Assembly: GCF_004310325.1 (NCBI RefSeq)
Contig: NZ_SIRT01000001.1
Location: 682,001-746,000 of the forward strand
DNA: 64,000 nucleotides
Direction: 5' to 3'
Source of the DNA: Hyunsoonleella flava
GTDB taxonomy: Bacteria; Bacteroidota; Bacteroidia; Flavobacteriales; Flavobacteriaceae
Below the pieces are notes generated by a model that was not told the origin of the DNA, ran no database searches, and saw only the letters and a list, made by a program, of their open reading frames with translations. Of this stretch, positions 1 to 9,079 are shown one piece after another. Every line of letters starts with the position of its first letter. Position 1 is the stretch's first letter. The position numbers and the translations under genes were made by a program.

Positions 1-1415
1 TAATTTAAAGCGTATACATCTCCTTTTATTTCTGTGTCTATGGTTTCCGCAAGGAACCCCTGTCCATTTACGTCTAAATTGAGAGATACTTGCCCTACTT
101 TAGGGTCCTCAATAAAAGTGCCTAAATCAAACGTATCTAGTACCATTTTTCCTTTGTAGGATGCATTATCAATATCGTTTATTTTGGTAATATGAAGATC
201 GGATTTAATAAATCCTAGCTCAGTATTCATCCTAATATTGGCATCCACCTCCGAAGCCGTAATCTGCGAGTTTCCTGTAATTTTAAATTTCCCCAATCTA
301 TCAAAAGACGACGGAATTGCAGCACCTAAAACATTAGGCAATAACGCCTTTAAATCCTTGTAGGTTGAAGTGAGGTTTGAGAATTTACCATCCATTAAAA
401 AATCATTGGATGCCTTACTAAATAGGTTTTTAAAATTAATATCACCATAAACTAAAGTATTGCTGCTTGTATTTAGCTCAAGATTTTCAGCCTTTAGATC
501 ATTAAGAGTACCGGATAGATTTACACTAAAGGTAGTTTCTTGGTTTTTTCCAAATTCATCGTAAAATGTATTTAATTCATCCATTAACACATTTGAATCC
601 TTAAAAGAAGCTTCAACCAAAACTTTATCCGTAAAAAACTGCAAGTCTTCTCTTTTGTAAAAGAATTTTAGATCGCCTTTTAAAACAGAATTATCCGTTT
701 TTATTTCCAACGCATCAAATGTCATACTTGATAGCGTATACTTAAAATTGGTCATTAAGTTTTTAACAAAAACTCCCCTACTATCCTCAAAAGACAGGGT
801 GTTTATCCGTGTGCTAACATCACTCCCTCTAATTAAAAAATTGGTCGCGTTAATATTTAAACTATTTAATTCCAACACCTTTGTGGTTTCTCTATTTTCA
901 TCCAAAAGCCTAAATGTGCTGTCGTAAATGGATACGTCACTGGAAGACAACAAAAAGCTACCATCACCTTTTTTAGGATTATCCCCTTCTAGTTTTGCTA
1001 CAAATATGTCAAGGTTGGTATCTTTATAGCCTTCGTAGGTTTTAATATTTAATATCAAATCCATAACATCTATATCACCAAATACCAATTGACCATTAAC
1101 TAAGTTTGAAAAGCTGAGTATGGAAGTATTCAACTCTTGGATACTAATAAGTGTATCTTGCTTAAAATCCTCAACATAAATTTGCTTCAGTTCTACATCA
1201 CCATTAAACTGAAGGCCTACTTTTTCAATATTAATATTAGTTTTAAATTCTTCGTTTAGGCGTTGTGTAGCGTAATTACCTAAACTTGTTTGTACCGATG
1301 GAATAGAAAGGATAAGCACCAAAATAACAAAGAGCAATAACACTATTGCAATAACTTTGTATAATATTTTAAGTGCTTTTTTAATCTTGTACTTGTTTAA
1401 AATTAGTTTATCAAT
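1..1415 (-). CDS. TamB-like translocation/assembly module protein, N-terminal part (runs off left edge)
   Basis: The minus strand is open from about 1427 to the window edge and translates into a long, low-complexity beta-rich protein. An N-terminal basic stretch is followed by one hydrophobic helix (codons near 1320-1375). Further down, repeated strands such as the VGQVSLNLDVNGQGF-type segment near 60-115 are typical of the AsmA/TamB superfamily. TamB-like proteins span the periplasm and serve outer-membrane protein or lipid transport. The gene is divergent from tsaD, a common flavobacterial arrangement. The start is odd: no ATG, GTG or TTG lies in frame between the stop at 1430-1428 and the hydrophobic helix. 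ATT at 1415 is the best available start, unless there is a frameshift near the 5' end. The C-terminal TamB domain lies outside the window. Confidence 0.75.
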   Translation of the reverse strand, partial: MDKLILNKYKIKKALKILYKVIAIVLLLFVILVLILSIPSVQTSLGNYATQRLNEEFKTNINIEKVGLQFNGDVELKQIYVEDFKQDTLISIQELNTSILSFSNLVNGQLVFGDIDVMDLILNIKTYEGYKDTNLDIFVAKLEGDNPKKGDGSFLLSSSDVSIYDSTFRLLDENRETTKVLELNSLNINATNFLIRGSDVSTRINTLSFEDSRGVFVKNLMTNFKYTLSSMTFDALEIKTDNSVLKGDLKFFYKREDLQFFTDKVLVEASFKDSNVLMDELNTFYDEFGKNQETTFSVNLSGTLNDLKAENLELNTSSNTLVYGDINFKNLFSKASNDFLMDGKFSNLTSTYKDLKALLPNVLGAAIPSSFDRLGKFKITGNSQITASEVDANIRMNTELGFIKSDLHITKINDIDNASYKGKMVLDTFDLGTFIEDPKVGQVSLNLDVNGQGFLAETIDTEIKGDVYALN

Positions 1416-1539
1416 AAACCATAAAACTTAGCTTATTTAACATTGAAATAATGCCTAGTTTTGTATTTACGATTTTTTAAATGAAAACGGATGTAAATTC
1501 GATTTCAAAATTAACAATTATTGTGCCTAATATTCAGTA

Positions 1540-2562
1540 ATGGCAAAACAAAATATTTATATTCTTGGAATTGAATCCTCATGCGATGACACATCGGCTG
1601 CTGTAATACAAAACGGTAAGGTTTTAAGCAATGTTGTGGCTAGCCAAAAAATACACGAGGCTTATGGCGGCGTAGTACCAGAATTAGCTTCTAGGGCACA
1701 CCAACAGAACATTGTGCCCGTGGTAGACCAAGCTCTTGAAAAAGCGGGTATTTCCAAGGAAGATTTAAGTGCCATTGCATTTACAAGAGGCCCAGGGCTT
1801 ATGGGAAGTTTGTTGGTAGGTACTTCTTTTGCAAAATCTTTGGCTTACGGCCTTAATATTCCATTAATTGATGTAAACCATATGCAAGCGCATATTTTAG
1901 CACATTTTATTGAAGAAGAAAATTTTAAAAAACCACCTTTTCCTTTTTTGGCGATGACCATCTCAGGCGGACATACACAAATTGTGAAAGTAAATAACTA
2001 TTTTGATATGACCGTAATTGGTGAAACCATTGATGATGCCGTTGGAGAAGCTTACGATAAAAGCGGGAAAATTTTAGGGCTGGGCTATCCTGCTGGCCCT
2101 GAAATTGATAAACGCGCGCAATTAGGAAACCCAAAAGCTTTCCCATTTACTAAACCTAAAGTGGATGGATTAAATTTTAGTTTTTCCGGCTTAAAAACTG
2201 CTATTCTATATTTTATTCAAAAAGAAACTAAAGCGCATCCAAATTTTATAGAAGAAAATTTAAACGATGTTTGCGCGTCCATTCAATATACCATTATTGG
2301 TATTTTGATAGATAAACTGAAAAAAGCGTCAAAAGAAACGGGTATACATCATATTGCAATTGGTGGCGGTGTTTCGGCTAATTCTGGTATACGAAAAGCT
2401 CTGAAAGATGGCGAACAAAAGTTTGGTTGGACCACCTACATTCCAAAATTTGAATACACCACCGATAATGCCGCTATGATAGCTATAGTTGGATATTTGA
2501 AATTTCTTGAAAGTGATTTTGCAGAACAGGATGTGATGGCTTCTGCAAGGTTGAAAATATAA
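1540..2562 (+). CDS. tsaD: tRNA N6-adenosine threonylcarbamoyltransferase TsaD
   Basis: TsaD transfers the threonylcarbamoyl group from threonylcarbamoyl-AMP to A37 of tRNAs that read ANN codons, working in the cytoplasm with TsaB and TsaE. The 340-residue length is normal for the family. The ASKHA-type N-terminus GIESSCDDTS is at residues 10-19. The metal-binding HMQAH (H114, H118) and the SGGHTQ motif are present, as is a late GGGVSAN nucleotide-binding loop. The ATG start follows an AT-rich leader and is divergent from the TamB-like gene. Nothing suggests damage. Confidence 0.97.
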   Translation: MAKQNIYILGIESSCDDTSAAVIQNGKVLSNVVASQKIHEAYGGVVPELASRAHQQNIVPVVDQALEKAGISKEDLSAIAFTRGPGLMGSLLVGTSFAKSLAYGLNIPLIDVNHMQAHILAHFIEEENFKKPPFPFLAMTISGGHTQIVKVNNYFDMTVIGETIDDAVGEAYDKSGKILGLGYPAGPEIDKRAQLGNPKAFPFTKPKVDGLNFSFSGLKTAILYFIQKETKAHPNFIEENLNDVCASIQYTIIGILIDKLKKASKETGIHHIAIGGGVSANSGIRKALKDGEQKFGWTTYIPKFEYTTDNAAMIAIVGYLKFLESDFAEQDVMASARLKI

Positions 2563-2672
2563 ACCAGTTTGCAATGAAAATAAGTTGTAAACAACCAATT
2601 CTTAAAAACTTCCTGCAGTTGAAAACATATTGTTTTGTTTAAAATTTATTTTTGATAAAACTTAAACTAAAC

Positions 2673-3311
2673 ATGAAACAACACCTACTTACATTCGTTT
2701 TTTTATCCGTTTTTTTCCAAATATCCGCTCAAGATGAAACAGAAGCAGCACTTGCCGATATTGAAACTCAAGAACAAGCCAAACAATTCATAAAAGATAA
2801 ATATGCCTTCAACAGTAAAATTTTTACTTTTAATGAAGAAAAACACAAGTCCCAACTAGCAAAAGCATTATTTCAACTGGAAAAGGGCAACGTAAAAACA
2901 GAAAAAGCAGCAAACGAAAAAACCATTTACAAAATATTAGAAAAGACCACAAACACCTATTATCGCGTGAACTATATCTTTTTAGATGGAAACACCTACA
3001 ATCTGGAAAGTATCGATAAACTGAGAGAAAATCTAATAGAAAAGCATAAAAACGGTATTCCATTTAGCACACTAGCTAATCAATATTCCATGGATGAGAA
3101 TGGCAAAAAGGGAGGAGATACGGGATGGTTTACCTTAGGAAGTATGCCTACTGAATTAGAGAATGCCATAATTTTAGACAATCATGGTCTTGAAGATATT
3201 TACTCTGTTGATATTCCTTCAAAACAGTGGTATTATTTGGTATTACAATCTCATGAACCAAAAGAAATTTCAGAAATAAAAGTTTTAAAAATTGTAGAAC
3301 CTTTAGATTAG
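2673..3311 (+). CDS. Secreted parvulin-type (PpiC) peptidyl-prolyl isomerase
   Basis: This protein of about 212 residues begins with a typical signal peptide ending at ...QISAQ. A TTG seven codons upstream keeps the frame open, but the ATG at 2673 gives a clean signal sequence and is preferred. The C-terminal half carries the PpiC rotamase signature: FSTLANQYSMDENGKKGGD followed by GWF. Parvulins help fold periplasmic and outer-membrane proteins by isomerising peptide bonds before proline. The gene abuts rsmE with no gap, so the two are probably co-transcribed. It has one rotamase domain, unlike the larger SurA or PrsA proteins. Confidence 0.85.
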   Translation: MKQHLLTFVFLSVFFQISAQDETEAALADIETQEQAKQFIKDKYAFNSKIFTFNEEKHKSQLAKALFQLEKGNVKTEKAANEKTIYKILEKTTNTYYRVNYIFLDGNTYNLESIDKLRENLIEKHKNGIPFSTLANQYSMDENGKKGGDTGWFTLGSMPTELENAIILDNHGLEDIYSVDIPSKQWYYLVLQSHEPKEISEIKVLKIVEPLD

Positions 3312-4016
3312 ATGCAACTTTTCTACAGCCCAGACATCAACGAAAATTCAAAAGATTTTTCCTTTCCTAGGGATGAAAGCAAGCATATTGCCAAAGTGTT
3401 GCGCAAATCAGTTGGTGATGTACTTAAAATCACTAATGGGAAAGGTTGGTTATTTACTGGAGAAATCACTTTAGCCACCCAAAACAAATGTTTGGTTTCT
3501 ATAATTTCAAAAACATTTCAAAAACAAAAAGATTACACATTACATTTAGCTGTTGCTCCAACCAAAATGAACGACCGCTATGAATGGTTTTTAGAAAAAG
3601 CTACTGAAATAGGTATCGATACCGTAACACCTATCATCTGCGACCATAGCGAACGTAAAATGATTAAACCTGAACGTTTTAAGCGTATTTTACAATCTGC
3701 CATGAAGCAATCTTTAAGTTGTTATATGCCAAAATTAAATAATGCCATTACGTTTAAATCATTTATGGAAAACGAATTTAAAGGCGATTTGTTTATTGCG
3801 CATTGCGAGGAGACTGACAGGAAATCGTTAAAAAAACAACTAAACCCAAAAACCGATGTTACCATTTTAATTGGACCCGAAGGCGACTTTAGCACAAAAG
3901 AAATAGAATTGGCTTTAAATCATAATTTTATTCCAGTAACTTTGGGCGGAACAAGATTACGCACAGAAACCGCAGCTATTGTAGCGTGCCATTCTGTTGC
4001 TTTTGTTAATGAGTAA
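3312..4016 (+). CDS. rsmE: 16S rRNA (uracil-1498-N3)-methyltransferase RsmE
   Basis: RsmE methylates N3 of U1498 in 16S rRNA using S-adenosylmethionine. The 234-residue length fits the family. The C-terminal SPOUT knot motifs are visible: an ILIGPEGDFSTKE segment, then LGGTRLRTETAAI close to the end. The N-terminal PUA-like domain includes the HIAKVLRKSVGD segment. The start codon directly follows the stop of the parvulin gene, which fixes the start. The next gene begins five bases after its stop, giving a compact plus-strand operon. Confidence 0.95.
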   Translation: MQLFYSPDINENSKDFSFPRDESKHIAKVLRKSVGDVLKITNGKGWLFTGEITLATQNKCLVSIISKTFQKQKDYTLHLAVAPTKMNDRYEWFLEKATEIGIDTVTPIICDHSERKMIKPERFKRILQSAMKQSLSCYMPKLNNAITFKSFMENEFKGDLFIAHCEETDRKSLKKQLNPKTDVTILIGPEGDFSTKEIELALNHNFIPVTLGGTRLRTETAAIVACHSVAFVNE

Positions 4017-4020
4017 TATT

Positions 4021-4662
4021 ATGAAACTAATTTTTTCTTTCATCTTTTACCTGTTGTGCCTTGCGTCGTTTTCCCAAGAACTGGCCGTTTTAAAGTACAA
4101 AGGTGGAGGCGATTGGTATAGTAATCCAACAGCGTTGCCAAACTTGATAAAATTCTGTAATGAAAACATCAAAACGAAAATTACAGAACAACCGGAAACT
4201 GTTGAAACAGGAAGTACAGATATTTTTCAATATCCTTTTTTACATATGACTGGTCACGGTAATGTGTTTTTTACTGAAGATGATGCTGAAAATCTACGTA
4301 ATTATTTGATTTCTGGTGGTTTTCTGCATATTGATGACAACTATGGCATGGAACCATTTTTAAAAAAAGAGCTTAAAAAAGTATTTCCTAATAAAGATTT
4401 AGTTGAAGTACCTTCTAGCCACCCAATTTTTAATAGTGCTTATAAATTTCCAAACGGTTTGCCAAAAATTCATGAGCATGATGGCAAGCGTCCACAAGCT
4501 TTCGGTATTTTTCATGAAGATAGATTGATACTGCTTTTCACCTTTGAAAGCGATTTAGGCGATGGTTGGGAAGATCCCGAAGTGCATAATGACCCTGAAG
4601 ATGTAAGACAAAAAGCATTAAGAATGGGTGCTAATATCGTGAAGTATGCTTTTGAGAATTAA
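4021..4662 (+). CDS. DUF4159 domain secreted protein
   Basis: A protein of about 213 residues with a signal peptide (starting MKLIFSFIFYLLCLASFSQE), followed by one DUF4159 domain. Characteristic segments are KYKGGGDWYSNPTALPNL, the LHMTGHGNVFF segment, GGFLHIDDNYG, and a DGWEDPEVHNDP stretch near the end. The frame is open upstream to 3997 inside rsmE, but the ATG at 4021 gives the signal peptide. DUF4159 proteins are widespread in Bacteroidota and their function is not established. The fold resembles a class I glutamine amidotransferase. Context shows only that it is co-transcribed with rsmE. Confidence 0.85.
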   Translation: MKLIFSFIFYLLCLASFSQELAVLKYKGGGDWYSNPTALPNLIKFCNENIKTKITEQPETVETGSTDIFQYPFLHMTGHGNVFFTEDDAENLRNYLISGGFLHIDDNYGMEPFLKKELKKVFPNKDLVEVPSSHPIFNSAYKFPNGLPKIHEHDGKRPQAFGIFHEDRLILLFTFESDLGDGWEDPEVHNDPEDVRQKALRMGANIVKYAFEN

Positions 4663-4677
4663 ATAGTACTTTTGAAT

Positions 4678-4884
4678 ATGAGGCAATTCAAATTACGTTA
4701 TAAGCTTTTTGCAATATTAATTGCATCAATTTTTATTTTTAATTCTTTAGTACAAATAAATAGCCATACATATTCAACGGGCTTCTCTAATATCCATATA
4801 CACTACCCAAAAGGGGTTACTTGCTGTTTTGGAATTCCTTCTCACATGAGTTATGAATGCGGAAAACCCTTTCATTTAGAATAG
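4678..4884 (+). CDS. Small hypothetical membrane-anchored or secreted protein
   Basis: A 68-residue reading frame with a basic N-terminus (MRQFKLRYKL) and a hydrophobic helix (about residues 10-25). A short polar tail follows, rich in His, Cys and aromatic residues (two adjacent Cys and one further Cys). An in-frame TTG lies two codons upstream of the ATG at 4678. I do not recognise a family. Its position 15 bases after the DUF4159 stop suggests it may belong to the same transcript. It may be a real small protein or a chance frame. Confidence 0.45.
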   Translation: MRQFKLRYKLFAILIASIFIFNSLVQINSHTYSTGFSNIHIHYPKGVTCCFGIPSHMSYECGKPFHLE

Positions 4885-4897
4885 TCATTTACTTATA

Positions 4898-5074
4898 ATG
4901 AAAGAACTTTTAATCATGTTTGTCGAACTATTTTTTGAAATTGATTCAAATAACGATTTATCACCTAGAAAATTATGTAAAGTAGTTTTAAAAGTCTTGC
5001 TCTTTATTATTTTTTTAATGTTCTGTTTATATTTACTTCTAGGACATAATAAATCCATTACCATTTCGCGCTAA
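4898..5074 (+). CDS. Small hypothetical single-span membrane protein (58 residues)
   Basis: A 58-codon frame opens with ATG at 4898, only 13 bases after the previous small frame ends. It encodes an acidic N-terminal stretch (ELFFEIDSNNDLSPRKL), one strong hydrophobic segment of about 20 residues (residues 30-48), and a basic tail. It fills most of the gap before the TrmH-type methyltransferase gene. No family is recognised. Support is limited to codon continuity and a clear transmembrane pattern. Confidence 0.4.
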   Translation: MKELLIMFVELFFEIDSNNDLSPRKLCKVVLKVLLFIIFLMFCLYLLLGHNKSITISR

Positions 5075-5095
5075 AAACAAAGCGTTCTTTTTATA

Positions 5096-5596
5096 ATGCA
5101 ACTCACCCACTACAATACAAATTTCCAAAAGAGAATATTTCCCATTACGTTGATTTGCGACAATGTTACAAACGCACCAAACATTGGTAGTTTATTTAGA
5201 ATTTCAGATGCTTTTGGTATTGAAAAGCTTGTACTCTGTGGAAAACACATTCCGTTAGGAAGGAAGATGACTAAGACTTCCAGAGCTACTGAAAAGGTAG
5301 TAGATTTTCAAATTGAAAACTCAGCTTTAGAAATTGTTAAGCAACACAAAAAATTAGGTTGTGAAGTGATTTCCTTGGAAATTACAGGTTCTAGTGAACC
5401 TCTTCATCAAATTTCATTCTCTATTGAAAAACCTATTGTTCTAGTGGTTGGAGATGAGAATTTCGGGGTTTCAGAAGACATCTTGAAATTATCGGACAAG
5501 ATAGTTCACATTGACATGTTTGGTCAAAACAGTAGTATGAACGTTGTACAGGCCACCAATATCGCTCTTTATGAGATCACAAAGCAGTTAAGGTAA
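5096..5596 (+). CDS. TrmH/SpoU family RNA methyltransferase
   Basis: A 166-residue SPOUT methyltransferase, about the minimal length for the catalytic domain alone. Motif 1 is NAPNIGSLFRISDAFG (residues about 26-41), with the catalytic Arg. Motif 2 is VVGDENFGVSEDIL. Motif 3 is IDMFGQNSSMNVVQATNIA near the end. These SAM enzymes 2'-O-methylate ribose in tRNA or rRNA, and the exact target cannot be read from the sequence. The start lies just after a short AT-rich spacer. A second, different SpoU enzyme is encoded at 7919-8377. Confidence 0.9.
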   Translation: MQLTHYNTNFQKRIFPITLICDNVTNAPNIGSLFRISDAFGIEKLVLCGKHIPLGRKMTKTSRATEKVVDFQIENSALEIVKQHKKLGCEVISLEITGSSEPLHQISFSIEKPIVLVVGDENFGVSEDILKLSDKIVHIDMFGQNSSMNVVQATNIALYEITKQLR

Positions 5597-5648
5597 AATC
5601 TCTTTACTTCCCTTTCATGCTTACAACTTCATTGTTTATATTTACTTC

Positions 5649-6737
5649 ATGAATTCAAACACCATCGCCAACGGTATTTTAAGAGCCATTGCCATTATTT
5701 GCGGTATCGCACTTCTACTTTATTTCCTTTACCAAATACAATCGGTTATAGGTTATATTGCCATTGCAGCGGTTATTTCTCTTATTGGCAGGCCTATCGT
5801 CCTGTTTCTAGAGCGTAAATTGAAATTTAAAAATACTATTGCAGTCGTGGTAACCATGACACTTTTATTAGGAATTTTTATTGGGCTAGTAAGTTTGTTT
5901 ATTCCGCTAATCATAAAACAGGGGCAAAATTTATCACTTTTAAATATTGAAGAGCTTCAAGGTAATATCGAAAATCTATACACCGAAATTGTTACCTATT
6001 TCGATTTACATCAAATTGACGTGGAACAATCACTGAAAGAGTCAAATTTATTATCAAAAATAGATTTTTCACTGATTCCAAATTTCTTGAATTCAGTAAT
6101 AGGTGGTTTAGGGAGTTTCAGTATTGGCCTGTTTTCAGTACTTTTTATCTCTTTTTTCTTTTTAAAAGACAGCAGGCTGTTTGAAAACAGCATTTTAACG
6201 TTAATTCCTGACAACAAGGAAAGTCGTTGGAAAACATCATCTACAAAAATTAAAGATTTACTATCTCGTTACTTTGTGGGCTTAATTTTTCAAATATTAA
6301 TCCTCTTTATTATTTACATGATTGGGTTGTTGATTATTGGCGTCGAAAACGCCGTGGTAATTGCTTTCCTTTGCGCACTTCTAAATTTAATACCCTATGT
6401 TGGTCCAGTTATTGGGGCTGTACTAATGATTACACTAACAATGACCAGTAATTTAGGTGAAAGCTTTAGCGACATCATTTTACCCAAAACCTTTTGGGTG
6501 CTTCTTGTTTTTGCTATCGGTCAACTGGTTGATAATTTTGGAAGTCAGCCCATCATTTTCTCAAAAAGTGTAAAATCACATCCGCTGGAAATCTTCTTGG
6601 TCATTCTTATTACTGGAATTTTATTTGGTGTTATTGGTTTAATAATTGCCGTACCCGCTTATACTGCCATTAAAGTCATTCTAAAAGCGTTTTTATCAGA
6701 AAATAAAATCGTTAAAAAACTAACTAAAAACTTATAG
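5649..6737 (+). CDS. AI-2E family transporter (PerM/YdiK-type permease)
   Basis: A 362-residue integral membrane protein with about seven or eight hydrophobic helices. An N-terminal pair of helices is followed by a short soluble stretch (about residues 95-150), then a C-terminal helix block. The segment LNLIPYVGPVIGAVLM is a hallmark of this family, and it is followed by GQLVDNFGSQPIIFSKSVKSHPLEIF. Family members have been linked to export of autoinducer-2 or to sodium/proton antiport, so the substrate is uncertain. The next gene starts seven bases downstream. Confidence 0.88.
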   Translation: MNSNTIANGILRAIAIICGIALLLYFLYQIQSVIGYIAIAAVISLIGRPIVLFLERKLKFKNTIAVVVTMTLLLGIFIGLVSLFIPLIIKQGQNLSLLNIEELQGNIENLYTEIVTYFDLHQIDVEQSLKESNLLSKIDFSLIPNFLNSVIGGLGSFSIGLFSVLFISFFFLKDSRLFENSILTLIPDNKESRWKTSSTKIKDLLSRYFVGLIFQILILFIIYMIGLLIIGVENAVVIAFLCALLNLIPYVGPVIGAVLMITLTMTSNLGESFSDIILPKTFWVLLVFAIGQLVDNFGSQPIIFSKSVKSHPLEIFLVILITGILFGVIGLIIAVPAYTAIKVILKAFLSENKIVKKLTKNL

Positions 6738-6744
6738 TTTTAGT

Positions 6745-7929
6745 TTGAATAAGTTAATTTTAAATACTGAAATTCAGGAATTTATAAAATCAAATATTGA
6801 ATCAGACTTAAATTCAATACTTTTAAAAGGCACACATTTTGAAGGCATAGAAACTTCTGAAATTGTTAATCAAATTGAAGCTAAAAAACGATGTAAAAAG
6901 AAGCTTCCATCTTGGTTTCAAAAAGAGTGTATTTACTATCCGAATAAGCTTCATATAGAACAAACATCTTCCGAAGTCACTGCAAAATACAAATCAGAAT
7001 TACTCCAAGGAGAAACTATAATCGATTTAACAGGAGGTTTTGGTGTTGACTGTTATTACTTTGCAAAACGCTTTAAAAATGTCATGCATTGTGAAATAAA
7101 TAGTGAATTATCATCCATTGCAAGACATAACTATTCTCAACTCAATGTCAAGAATGTTCAGGTTAAAAATACGGATGGTATTGCGTTTCTTTCCGAAATA
7201 AAATCCCAATTCGATTGGATTTATTGCGACCCATCAAGACGGCATGGTACAAAAGGAAAGGTATTCTTCCTAAAAGATTGCTTGCCTGATATTCCAAAAC
7301 ATTTAGACTTACTATTTCAACATTCAAACCACATCTTAATTAAAACCTCTCCGCTACTGGATATTTCTTCAGGCATAAATGAACTAAAATACGTGAAGTC
7401 CATTCATATTGTAGCTGTTAGCAATGAGGTAAAGGAATTGCTATGGATTTTAGAAAAGGAGTTTAAAGGTTCCATTTCAATAAATACTGTCGATATTAAA
7501 AGTGATGCCGTTGACAGATTCAATTTTAAATTTGAAGACGAAAAATCAACTGAACCCAAGCTTAGTATGCCTCTAAGCTATTTATATGAGCCAAATGCTG
7601 CCATTTTAAAGTCTGGTGCATTTCATCAAGTTTCACACCAATTAGATGTATATAAATTACATCCGCATTCTCACTTATATACTAGTGAAACCTTAGTGGA
7701 TTTCCCTGGAAGAATTTTTAAAATTGAAACTGTAATTCCTTATAATAAAAAAGCCTTCAAAACTTTAAATATCGATAAAGCCAATGTAACTACAAGAAAC
7801 TTCCCAGACAGGGTTGAAAACATTCGGAAAAAATTGAAAATTAAGGACGGTGGTGATACTTATCTCTTTTTCACAACCAATATCGAAGGCAATAAAATAA
7901 TCATTGCTTGTAAAAAAGTTAAGATCTAG
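6745..7929 (+). CDS. Class I SAM-dependent methyltransferase with THUMP-like domain
   Basis: A 394-residue protein with a SAM-binding loop IIDLTGGFGVDCYYFAKRF around residues 92-110 and a catalytic-type motif WIYCDPSRRHG around residue 155. A C-terminal THUMP-like region follows. Bacteroidota carry many such proteins, annotated as THUMP-like domain methyltransferases. A role in RNA modification is likely but unproven. The start codon is TTG at 6745; the sequence MNKLILNTEIQEFI matches the usual family N-terminus and no ATG is available there. The 3' end overlaps the convergent SpoU gene by 11 bases. Confidence 0.85.
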   Translation: MNKLILNTEIQEFIKSNIESDLNSILLKGTHFEGIETSEIVNQIEAKKRCKKKLPSWFQKECIYYPNKLHIEQTSSEVTAKYKSELLQGETIIDLTGGFGVDCYYFAKRFKNVMHCEINSELSSIARHNYSQLNVKNVQVKNTDGIAFLSEIKSQFDWIYCDPSRRHGTKGKVFFLKDCLPDIPKHLDLLFQHSNHILIKTSPLLDISSGINELKYVKSIHIVAVSNEVKELLWILEKEFKGSISINTVDIKSDAVDRFNFKFEDEKSTEPKLSMPLSYLYEPNAAILKSGAFHQVSHQLDVYKLHPHSHLYTSETLVDFPGRIFKIETVIPYNKKAFKTLNIDKANVTTRNFPDRVENIRKKLKIKDGGDTYLFFTTNIEGNKIIIACKKVKI

Positions 7930-8377
7930 GCTTATCGATACCTCTATCATACATTACAATACTTCCAGCTACGGAAACATTTAAGCTCAATTGAGATTTA
8001 AACTTTACCAAAAAATGCGATTTTTCGACAGCTTCTTTTGACAATCCGTGATCTTCTGCACCTAACAAATATACACAGCGCCTTGGATGATGAAATGTTT
8101 CTAAAGGTTCGGCTTTGTCAGTAAGCTCTACTCCTACTAACCTCGCACCTTTGGGCAAATTATTGTAAAACTCCTTAAACGTATCATAATGGAAATACGG
8201 TATAGCCTTAACGGCATTGTGGGTATCGCAAGCCTGTTTTGCATATCTATTCCCAATGGTGAAAATAAAACTAGCACCCAAATTCTGAGCTGAACGCCAT
8301 AGCACACCTAAATTTTCTGGTGTCTTTCCATTTTGGATTCCGATACCAAAAAACTCATTTACAAAATTATCATTCAT
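7919..8377 (-). CDS. SpoU/TrmH family RNA methyltransferase (tRNA ribose methylase type)
   Basis: A 152-residue SPOUT-class SAM methyltransferase. Motif 1 is GKTPENLGVLWRSAQNLG (residues about 17-34). Motif 2 is YLLGAEDHGLS. Motif 3 is LSLNVSVAGSIVMYDR near the C-terminus. It lacks an N-terminal substrate-binding extension. It most resembles small tRNA 2'-O-methyltransferases, but the target nucleotide is not decidable here. It is convergent with, and slightly overlaps, the THUMP-like gene. Confidence 0.88.
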   Translation of the reverse strand: MNDNFVNEFFGIGIQNGKTPENLGVLWRSAQNLGASFIFTIGNRYAKQACDTHNAVKAIPYFHYDTFKEFYNNLPKGARLVGVELTDKAEPLETFHHPRRCVYLLGAEDHGLSKEAVEKSHFLVKFKSQLSLNVSVAGSIVMYDRGIDKPRS

Positions 8378-8548
8378 GAGGTTAAAAATAAAAAAGATAC
8401 AATTGTATCAAGCAATGTTATCTAAAATCAGCTCGCAACAAAATTACTACTGCAACCTAAAAAATCTTAAAATATTGAAATACTGACTATTATCATCTAA
8501 TTTTTTCATAAATTTTCTTAAATTTTATTCAATCCAAAATATATAATT

Positions 8549-8995
8549 ATGAAAAATATATTAATACCCATAGAATTCGACGAGATGGCTCAGAAATTAA
8601 TAGATATGGGCACTACTTTGGCTGAAAAATTCCATTCAAAAATTTGGCTGATTCATATTGCAGCACCAGAGCCTGATTTTGTACAATACACTAGTGGTAC
8701 CAGGCCGAATGATGAAAGAGAGGCCAGAGCTGAAGTATTAAAAAGAGAACGAAGGTTAATCCAGAAATATTCTGACGCGCTTAATGAAAAAGGCATATCA
8801 TCTGCAGCTTTAATGGTGCAAGGGCAAACCATTGAAACCATCATGGAAAAAGTTGAATCGTTAAATATCGATTTGATCATAACTGGAAACAATAAACATG
8901 GTTTTATTTTCAAGTTTTTTTTAGAAAGTGTTTCTGATAGTATTGTTAAAAAATCAGATATTCCAGTTTTACTGGTTCCTGTAGAAGAAAAATGA
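8549..8995 (+). CDS. Universal stress protein (UspA family)
   Basis: A single-domain UspA protein of 148 residues. It starts with the hydrophobic strand KNILIPIEFDEMAQKLI and ends with SDIPVLLVPVEE, the normal first and last strands of the fold. The ATP-loop region reads ITGNNKHGFIFKFFLESVSDSIVKKS. USPs bind ATP or act as stress-response dimers in the cytoplasm. It is preceded by about 170 bases of AT-rich intergenic DNA and followed by the hairpin at 9008-9033, so it is probably a single-gene transcript. Confidence 0.9.
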   Translation: MKNILIPIEFDEMAQKLIDMGTTLAEKFHSKIWLIHIAAPEPDFVQYTSGTRPNDEREARAEVLKRERRLIQKYSDALNEKGISSAALMVQGQTIETIMEKVESLNIDLIITGNNKHGFIFKFFLESVSDSIVKKSDIPVLLVPVEEK

Positions 8996-9007
8996 CAGGT
9001 AAAGCAA

Positions 9008-9033
9008 AATCCCCACCAAGGTTGGTGAGGATT
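9008..9033. terminator. Bidirectional hairpin terminator between convergent genes
   Basis: Arms AATCCCCACC (9008-9017) and GGTGAGGATT (9024-9033) form a 10-bp stem with one wobble pair and a six-base loop. It sits between the universal stress protein (plus) and the T9SS protein (minus). On the minus strand it runs into a modest T-rich tail. A second near-perfect palindrome, 20 of 22 positions, lies at 9050-9071. Confidence 0.55.
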
Positions 9034-9079
9034 CGTTTAACCTCTACAGGATTCAAACTTAAGCTTGAATCTCTGCGAT

